Origin: Plasmodium relictum
Taxonomy: Eukaryota; Apicomplexa; Aconoidasida; Haemosporida; Plasmodiidae
Direction of reading: 5' to 3'
DNA length: 64,000 nucleotides
Assembly (NCBI RefSeq): GCF_900005765.1
Contig: NC_041685.1
Span: 62,001 to 126,000, forward strand
In this document: positions 56,024 through 64,000 of the stretch, in pieces
Layout of the letters: every line of letters starts with the position of its first letter
Position numbering within the stretch: position 1 is the stretch's first letter
Notes under the pieces: generated by a model
Databases searched by the model: none
The model's input: the letters and a program-made list of their open reading frames with translations, nothing else
Told to the model about the DNA's origin: nothing
Program-made: the position numbers and the translations under genes

Positions 56024-59000
56024 TTAAACGTTCCTTAAAAACCTAAGAAAACAAAAAATATATTATGATTATTTATATATTTTTAATATAGAAAATATTA
56101 TATATATATATATATATATTTTTCTTACAATTTTAGAGATAAAGAAGATAAAATGACAATAACTGAACTACAAAACATTAAGAATGTAAAAAGAAATGGT
56201 GAAAAAATATAATTTAAGGAATAAAAAGCTCCACTTGCCAATAAAATAAAAAAGATGTTGACAAAGAAAGAAAACAGAAAATTAAATTTTATTACTAGCA
56301 ATGTTTTTCTACTTATTTCAAATAATTTCATTATAACACTTATATTATTATCAACAATACAACCATCCGCACTATCCATAACAACATTTGATCTAGTACT
56401 TAATGACAAACCTAAATCAGCACTTTTAAGTGCAAAACAATCATTTATTCCATCCCCAATCATACAAACTTTTCCTATTGAAACATTAAAAATATATATA
56501 TATATATATATAATTATTACATTGAACTCTTATGCAATAGAAAAAAATAAAAATTTAAAACATTACATAAAAAAAAAAAAAACTAATAATAAATAAAACA
56601 CATTAACCATAAAAATAGAAAAGACTGATGATTACATTAAATAAAAAAAAAAAAAAAAAAGGATTTTACAAAACATATATAAATATTTTAAATTACCATC
56701 ATTTAATGATCTTATTTTTTTTACAAAATGAACTTTTTCTAATGGTAAAGTGTTGGAAGAAATATTTTCTTTCGATATTCCCAAAATTTTTGAAATATAA
56801 AGAGCATTCATATAATTATCTCCTGTGCATACATATACTTTTTTCTTTTTTTTTTTTAAATATTTTATTAAGTCAAACACTTCTGGTTTTATACTATCAA
56901 CTAAGGTAAAGAAACCAATTATTATACCTTCTATACACATAAAAATAATATTATTTCCTTCATTTTTTTTACTATTAGAATAATTATATAAAAACTGATA
57001 CGTTTTGTGAACATTACAATCACAAGAGTATAAATATTTTTCCATATTTTTTACATTTAGTTTTTCTTGTTCCACTTCTGGTTTAGTGCAAAAAGTATTT
57101 TTATATTTTGTATAACAGTAAAATAATGTACCAATCGTTATTGATAAATCATTTATTACACAATTTATTCCCTGATTCCTTTCATTTATTAAATTATATA
57201 CTTGAAATTTTTCTTTTATATGAAAATTTTTATTTATAAATGTATTTATAGATTCAGCAAATAAATGATTACTATATTTTTCAATATTTAAACTCAAACT
57301 TAAAAATAAGTATAACCAATTATTAATTTTTTCCTTAAGATTATTTTTATCATCTAAGTGAATGTTATTTTTAAAATATTCATTTCCATTAGATATGTCG
57401 CTTTTTATGTTATGATCATTATTATTAGTGATATTTGTATCTCCATAACTTCTATTATTGTTAATTTTATTGTAGTTACATACATTTGTACAGTTATAAT
57501 AATTCCTTGTTTCACTATAATATGAGTCATCATTAGAATAACAATTCTCAGAATAATTTATAAAATTCTCCTTCAATGAGTTATCTAATATTTTTTTATA
57601 TTTTTTTTTTTTTGTTTTTTCAGTTATAAATGATGTTAAATTATTTAAAATAGATTTTTCTCCTTTAAAGTGATGAGTTTTTTGTTTACTCAGAGAGTAT
57701 TGATCTATTTTATTTCCTTTTTTCTTTTTTAATTCTTTTATTTCAATTTTAAAATATTCTTTTTTTGTAGTAAAAGAATAAAATGTAATATCTTTATTGA
57801 AACAACTAAAACTTTCTATAAAATTCAAAGTATTACTGTTTTCCTTCTCTCTTTTTTTTTCTTTTTTTTTCATTTCTTTGTTTTTGTAAAAACTATCAAA
57901 ATTCTTATTTATTACATAACTATCTTCCATTACAACACCATTAGAATAATCATCATGTGAAAAGCTACTCTGTTTTAATTTCTCAGAAGTAAAATTAAAA
58001 TCATAAAGATTATTGCTTCTTTTATCATATACATTATAATTATTATTATTACAATTATTCATAGTAACTGTGTTGTTGTAGATATTATTTTCATCCTGTT
58101 CACATATGTTATAAAAGTTATTTTCATCCCTTGAAATGTATGCTATATCATTAGGGCTTATATTATCAGTAAAATTGACTAAAATATTGTTATTAGTAAA
58201 ATTTTTTAATAATTGATCAATAAAAATATCTATATTATTAGAAATATATATTTTATTTACAACTGGCTTACCAACTGTTAAGGTGCCAGTTTTATCAAAA
58301 ATAAAATGGTTACATTGCAAAAATATTTCAAAAATATTTATATTTTTTATAATAATGCCAATATTACTACATATATAAGAACTGATAGCTATTGATAAGG
58401 GGCTAGCTAATCCGACTGCACAAGGGCATGCAACACATAAAATAGATAAAGAAAAATGAATAGAAAAAAGAACACAAGAAAAGAATTTGTTTAATTTAAA
58501 GTAATTCCCTTTTCCTATATCTACATAATTAAAAAAAGTTAAAAAAAACCATATAAAAAATACAATAAAGCATAATAGTATTATTGCTGGTATAAATATA
58601 CTAGCAACTTTATCTGCATATAATTGTAAATCAGTTTTCTTACAATTTATATCATCTAACAACTTCTTAACATATTCTATATAGTTTCCTTTTGATATAT
58701 CATCAATATATAAAATAATTATTCCCTCAACACATTTTGAACCAGCATATACTTTATCCCCTTTATATTTTTTAATTAATTTCTTTTCACCACTTATCAT
58801 ACTTTCATCAACACCTGAAATTTCATTATTAATTTTTATTCCATCAATTAACAAAGTCATTCCTTCATAAAATACTAAAACATCATTTTTTTGAATAAAT
58901 TGAATTGGATAGCTATTTATTATATAATCATTTAAATTTATGTTTTTATCCTCATAGAGTATCTTATTTATTTCTATATTTCTCTTTATATAATAACTAA

Positions 59001-62000
59001 AGAATAAATCTTTTTTACCTTCACTATTACAATCGTTACTTGAAATGATTAATTTATTGTTAGAAAAAGTATTTGTTATATCTTCTTTAAGAGAATTATT
59101 GTTATTACTACCACTATTATTATTATTAATAGCATTTTTAACACGATTATTACTATATGTTTCATTAACGTTATAAATATTATTATTATCATTATTAGAA
59201 ATATTATTCTTTCTAATTTCTAATGATGAACTGAAACACTTAGTTAGTTCCTTTTGGCTTTTTTTTTCTTCATCTTTATTCTTCTCCAAAATATATACAT
59301 GCTTTGTTTTGCTTTCATACAAATTTTCAATTTTCTTTTTTGTAAAACTAACTAGAAAATTCTCAATTTCAGAACCAAATTTCATTATACATATTAATAA
59401 TGCAGATGAATCAAAATATAATGGAATTCTATCTGCGTCAATTGAAAAAATTATACAAAACAATAACAGAAAAAGTGAATAGAAATAAGAAAAAGAGGAA
59501 CTTATAGAAATTAAAACATTCATATTAATTATTTTATTCTTTAAATTTTTATATCCATTTAAAACAAAATTGAAACCATAATAAATATAAACAATAGAAC
59601 TTAAAAGAAAAATTAATAATAATCTTATAGTCAAACTTGGTAATATCTTGGTATCTAATTTTATATTAAATGAATGAATAATTAAATTATGTAATGGACT
59701 GTACATAAAGATATTTAATATTTTTTTTAATTTGTTTCTTTTATTAGTGTTATTTTGTGTTTTCTCAAAATCACTATTATCCCTTTTTAGCTCTTTTTGA
59801 TTATGAGAATTTTCGGTCAAATATTTGTTTTTTTTTTTCTTATCCACTTCATTTATATTTTTATTTGTTTCAGGATTTTTGTGCTCCATATCTGAAACTA
59901 TAGTTTCATTAAAATATGAATTGCAATTTTTTAAATTATCTGTATTTTTATATTCTAGATTGTGTGAATCATCAAAATCCTTTTTAAAATTATCCGAATT
60001 TGTTATTTTTAAACTATCCGTATCATTAATTCCAGAATCATTTGAGCTATCGATCTTAATAAAACTTGTATCATCATCATTTTTAGGGTTTTTTGAATTA
60101 TTATTACCTTTTGTGAAATTATTTAAATTTTTTGTTTTAAAATTATTTGTATCATGAATTTCAGAATCATTAGGGATTATTACTTCACTAAAGCTTGTAT
60201 CAACATTTTTAGAATTATCTATATTATTAAATTTGGAAGTTTCATTATTATTCTTATAATTCAAAATACTTCCTTTTTTGCTATCATAAACATCATTTTT
60301 ATGTAAATCATGTTTCATATTACGAACATTATTAAAACTAGTAAAATTGTTTTTTATATTATAACCAGGAGTATGCGTTTTACCAATTTTATTTATAGGA
60401 TCATAATTTGTTTCATAATTAATTGATTCTTCATCTTTTTTATAAGTATAATAATCTTTACTTTTACTTTCGTTATTCAAATGATTATTACTTTTTGTTA
60501 TTGATTCATTAAAAACATTATTTTTCAAATTGTGAATCACATTGTTTTTAATTAAATTCATACTTAATGATTCATTGGAAGCGTAGTTATTAATATTTAT
60601 ATCAGAATAAAATTTATTCATAAATCCCATATTCATCTGATAATTGTTTAATATGATAATAATAATGCTCAAAAAAAAGCAACAAATTAATTCTATCAAT
60701 TTCCATCTATTATTTTTTTCATTGTTTTTCGTAGACTTAAAATACCTTTCTTTATCTTCATCATAATATGCATCAATATTCTTTTTTTTTTTTAGTTCTT
60801 CTAGTATATATCTTATTCCAATTATTTCAGGATTATATAAAATATAAATGTATTCTTTTTTTACATCATATTCTACATTTTTTATTCCTTTTAAATCTTT
60901 TAATAATTCATATGATTTTATTACATCATCTCTGTAAACATATAAAGTTATTTCAAAAAGACTACAATTATTATTATCATCTTTATATATATCCAATAAA
61001 TCATTATTAAAACCACTGTCCTTTATTTCTGTCATTATTTTATTCACATAATTTCTAATATTGCAACCATGTAATTTATTTTCAGACATATCAATTTTTA
61101 ATTTTATTTTATTTTCTGTAGCAAAACTGCTACCCTCTATAATAAAATTTTTATTTTTTAAAAAATTTATAATTTTGTTCCCACAATTATCACAAGTCAT
61201 ATTGTATATTTTTAATTCACATACATATATATTCATTCCATCTTTATAATTTTCGTAATCATAAAAAACATTGTTTCTCTTATTAGTTGATAATAAATTC
61301 CTTCTATCTATATTTATATAAACATTATTTTCATATATATTTTTTTCTTCCTTTTTTTTTTTAAAATGAGTTAATAAATTCATAATTTTATTATTTTTTT
61401 TTTTTACTTTTTTTTTTTCTTCATTAGTCACATTTTCATTATATCTTTGAAAAGGAATTTCAGAATAATTTATTGTATGATCATATGTATTTTTAATTAT
61501 TTTATCATCTCTATTTTTTTTACTATTACAACATTTTTCATTACTTTCTTTATTTTCATTTATTTTACAATTTAAATATCCATTTTTATTATGCTCATTT
61601 TTATTTTCCTTATTTTTATTATCCTCATTTTTATTATCCTCATTTTTATTATCCTCATTTTTATTATCCTCATTTTTATTATCCTTAGTTTCATCTAAAT
61701 TATAATTTGAACTAAAAATTAATTTCTCTTTTTTATATATGCTAACACCACTATCCCTAGTACAATCCTTCATACATGTATTATCAGAATTTGCACTAAT
61801 TTTATCATTTGATGCATTTACATTATTATTATTATCATTTTTTTCTTTATTATTCTTAACATTATTTAAGTTATTATTATTATTGATTTCACATATATTC
61901 ATTTTTGATTCTTCATATGTTATTTTTCTTTTTCTTTCATCATTTATATGTTCATTGATATCTTTATTATTTGAATAAAAACTCAAAGAAGTTAATTTTT

Positions 62001-62238
62001 CATTACTGGTAAATCTATTATTAATATACTCGTTTTCATCTTCTTCAAAATATCCATTAATATCAAGATCTTTTATTTTTTCTATTATTATATTTTTATC
62101 AATAACACAATCATCATAAGAAATAGAAGCAGAATTATGTATAAAAGTAATCTTATTTATCCCTTCTATATTTAGTTTTCGTATTTTATTCTTTATATTT
62201 TTGTTAATTCTGTTAATTAATAATTTGTTTTGAGCCAT
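56024..62238 (-). CDS. CuTP: Copper-transporting P1B-type ATPase
   Basis: Three exons in transcript order: 56697-62238, 56129-56474 and 56024-56042, giving 1968 residues. The motifs read in order: the N-terminal heavy-metal domain MTCDNC (C349, C352), MNVLISIS, an actuator-domain SGE (1149-1151), the membrane CPC copper site (C1271-P-C1273), the phosphorylation site DKTG (D1315) and GDGIND in exon 2. The final membrane pair ends in SSVIVILSSLS. The HP motif reads H1658-L1659, so the usual proline is changed. Long Asn/Lys-rich inserts make it roughly twice the usual family length. Two further heavy-metal-like folds (residues ~1-60 and ~420-490) lack CxxC. It exports copper into a secretory or digestive compartment. 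It is convergent with RPA1. Confidence 0.92.
61582..61684. repeat. 15-bp tandem repeat encoding Glu-Asp-Asn-Lys-Asn
   Basis: Four to five nearly perfect 15-base units at 61611-61684, plus two diverged copies to the left. They encode (EDNKN)n in the N-terminal hydrophilic insert of the copper ATPase. Confidence 0.92.
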
Positions 62239-63403
62239 TTTTCAAAACAAAGTATATAGCTTCTTTTATAAATAAATCAAATAGAAAAAAAAAAAGAATA
62301 TTTTAAAATGAATAAAAAAAAAGAAAAATTATAAATTAATAAATTTCTCTAATACCATTATAAAAATTAGTATGAATAATTTTTCAGAAATTATTTATAT
62401 GAGGTGACAAATTGTTTGAATACTCTATAATAAAAAATGAAAATGCTCATGGTATATTAAAAGAATATTTTAAAAATAGAAATACCATATAACTTTAAAA
62501 TATATATAAAGAGCTTCACAAAATATATATATTTATTCTTTTTTTTGTTTTATATATACATATATATATATATATAAAAGTAAATTAGAAATAATTTTAA
62601 AGAATTAGTCTATAATGATAAATAGAAAAGAAAAAAAATAAGTATATAATATATATATATATATGAAATTAAAAATTTTTTGTATTATAAAGAGCTAATG
62701 ATTATAGTAAAATTTTTTAAAAATTCATAAAAACATTATAAAGAAAAAAATATATATTAAATTAAAACCTTTTGATATTTTTTATAAGAACACACATTTA
62801 AAAAAAAAAAAATGTGAGAATAAAGAAAATTTTAATTTTTTGAATTAAAAAAAGTATGTATATAAATTATTTTAAATTGTATATGTTAAAATATTTTAGT
62901 TAATTTTATTTTTACTTTTATTTTTATTTCTTTTATTTTCTTTTCTTTTATTTTTTTTTTTATTTTTTAAATAACTAAAATTATAAATTAAAAAATTATT
63001 TTTTCATGTTTATTTCTATAAAAGTAAGTTAAAGATATTTTTTTAAATTAATAAGAAAATATATATGCAGAAAAAAAATTAAAAAAATTATTTTTATATT
63101 TCTAAAATTTATAAACTCATTTTTTATTTTTCATTTAAATGAATATATTATTTTTGCAATCAGTAATAAATGTAAAAATTGGGATTTTATAATTATAATG
63201 AAAACAATTATATATATATATATCATAAATATACAATTATTTCTATAGTTTCATATATAGTGTAATTCATTATTATGAAATTTACAAATTTTAAGAATTT
63301 TCTAAAATATATATAAATACAAGTTTAAAAAAGCTGAAAAAAAAAAGAAAAAGATATAAAAATAATATTTTAAGTAATAATTTGTTCTATTTTATTTTAT
63401 TTT
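62239..63403. other. Intergenic region between the copper ATPase start and the thioredoxin-fold gene end
   Basis: About 1.2 kb between two minus-strand genes: the upstream region of the copper ATPase and the 3' flank of the next gene. TA runs occur near 62561-62576 and 62650-62664. No gene is visible. Confidence 0.6.
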
Positions 63404-64000
63404 TTAAAAGGTATTCCAATTTTCCTTATGAATATTTTGATTATCTATGTCAATATATTTTGTATTTAAATAATTGCTTTGTTTTTCCAATGAATAAATA
63501 AACTTATTATTGTAAGAATGGAATATATCTATATTTTGTTGCACTTTATTTAAAAATTCAGTTAAATAATTTTCATCAACAAGATTTTCATAATTTATTT
63601 CAAATTTTTTTCTGAAAATATGATTTTTATATATTAAAATTATGCTTGGTACATAATTAACTTGACAGTTATAAGCACATTGTGGGCTTATATTAATATC
63701 AATAAAAAAAAAGTTTAAATTTTTATTTTTTTCAATCATACTTTTAAATTTTTCAAATAGAATGATGCTGATATTATTTTCATAACTTCCAAAATAAAGA
63801 ACCTGCAAATCATTAGATGTAATAATATTTTTTGAATACATTTCATTATCTATATTTTCTAAATTATTTTGTGTAGCATCATTTTGTTCTTTTATCTTTT
63901 TGCTTAAATGATCTTCTAATTTATTATTTCTTTCTTCTTTAATTTCATCATTTAATTTATTTGATATTTCTGAATAATCTTTGAAATACTCATTTTTTAT
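63404..64000 (-). CDS. Thioredoxin-fold protein lacking a CxxC active site (5' truncated by window)
   Basis: An open frame runs from the right edge to the TAA near 63404, so at least 198 residues are visible. The first in-window ATG (63841) is not needed and need not be the start, since codons upstream of it stay open. Upstream of that Met the chain is hydrophilic and Lys/Asn/Glu-rich. From ~YSKNIIT, it reads like a thioredoxin domain: a strand with VLYFGSYENNISIIL, a helix, a strand with LNFFFIDIN, then NYVPSIILIY with the cis-Pro position (VPS). It ends in a helix with YLTEFLNKVQ. The Cys pair of the active loop is absent from the expected place, so it is not a typical redox thioredoxin; a structural or chaperone role is conceivable. 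Low certainty on function. Confidence 0.6.
   Translation of the reverse strand: MKNEYFKDYSEISNKLNDEIKEERNNKLEDHLSKKIKEQNDATQNNLENIDNEMYSKNIITSNDLQVLYFGSYENNISIILFEKFKSMIEKNKNLNFFFIDINISPQCAYNCQVNYVPSIILIYKNHIFRKKFEINYENLVDENYLTEFLNKVQQNIDIFHSYNNKFIYSLEKQSNYLNTKYIDIDNQNIHKENWNTF

Overview
The window is nuclear chromosomal DNA of a malaria parasite (genus Plasmodium). It is extremely AT-rich, with long A/T homopolymers and TA microsatellites between genes. Genes have short GT-AG introns with T-rich acceptors, and proteins carry Asn/Lys/Asp-rich inserts. The gene content includes Plasmodium markers: alpha-tubulin 1, the LCCL protein CCp4, an apicoplast-type HU protein, the short RPA1 and the copper ATPase CuTP. 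From memory (not checked here), the same order runs along P. falciparum chromosome 9 from about PF3D7_0903500 to PF3D7_0904900. The very high AT content and poly-Asn tracts would fit an avian species, but the species is an inference.

Layout. 1-1658 (+): C-terminal part of a Nup62/Nsp1-like nucleoporin. 2957-6661 (+): 17-exon HOOK-domain coiled-coil protein. 10042-11953 (+): alpha-tubulin 1. 13287-17925 (+): LCCL protein CCp4. 19054-19720 (+): ribosomal protein L32. 20427-21461 (-): TBC-domain Rab GAP. 22602-27238 (-): AP-4 epsilon. 29320-30250 (+): PH-domain protein with a signal peptide. 30679-39673 (-): giant polytopic membrane protein which I assemble from nine exons (GCC2/GCC3 cysteine-rich ectodomain, many membrane segments, three LamG-like domains). 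40535-41092 (-): signal peptidase subunit SPC3. 42111-42592 (+): prefoldin subunit 4. 44524-49737 (+): ubiquitin-specific protease interrupted by a 300-N gap. 50415-51059 (-): HU. 53781-55527 (+): RPA1 short form. 56024-62238 (-): copper P1B-ATPase. 63404-64000 (-): partial thioredoxin-fold protein running off the right edge.

There is no operon logic; genes are transcribed singly. Shared divergent upstream regions are 27239-29319 (AP-4/PH), 41093-42110 (SPC3/prefoldin) and 51060-53780 (HU/RPA1). Convergent ends are 19721-20426, 30251-30678, 49738-50414 and 55528-56023. Several genes concern trafficking and secretion (HOOK, TBC GAP, AP-4, SPC3), and several concern invasive or sexual stages (CCp4, alpha-tubulin 1, HOOK). 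Exon boundaries were read by eye from splice signals and reading-frame continuity; none has transcript support here. The most valuable result is the giant gene's 5' structure: eight short exons at 37853-39673 that no long reading frame reveals.

No tRNA, rRNA, CRISPR, insertion sequence or transposon was found.
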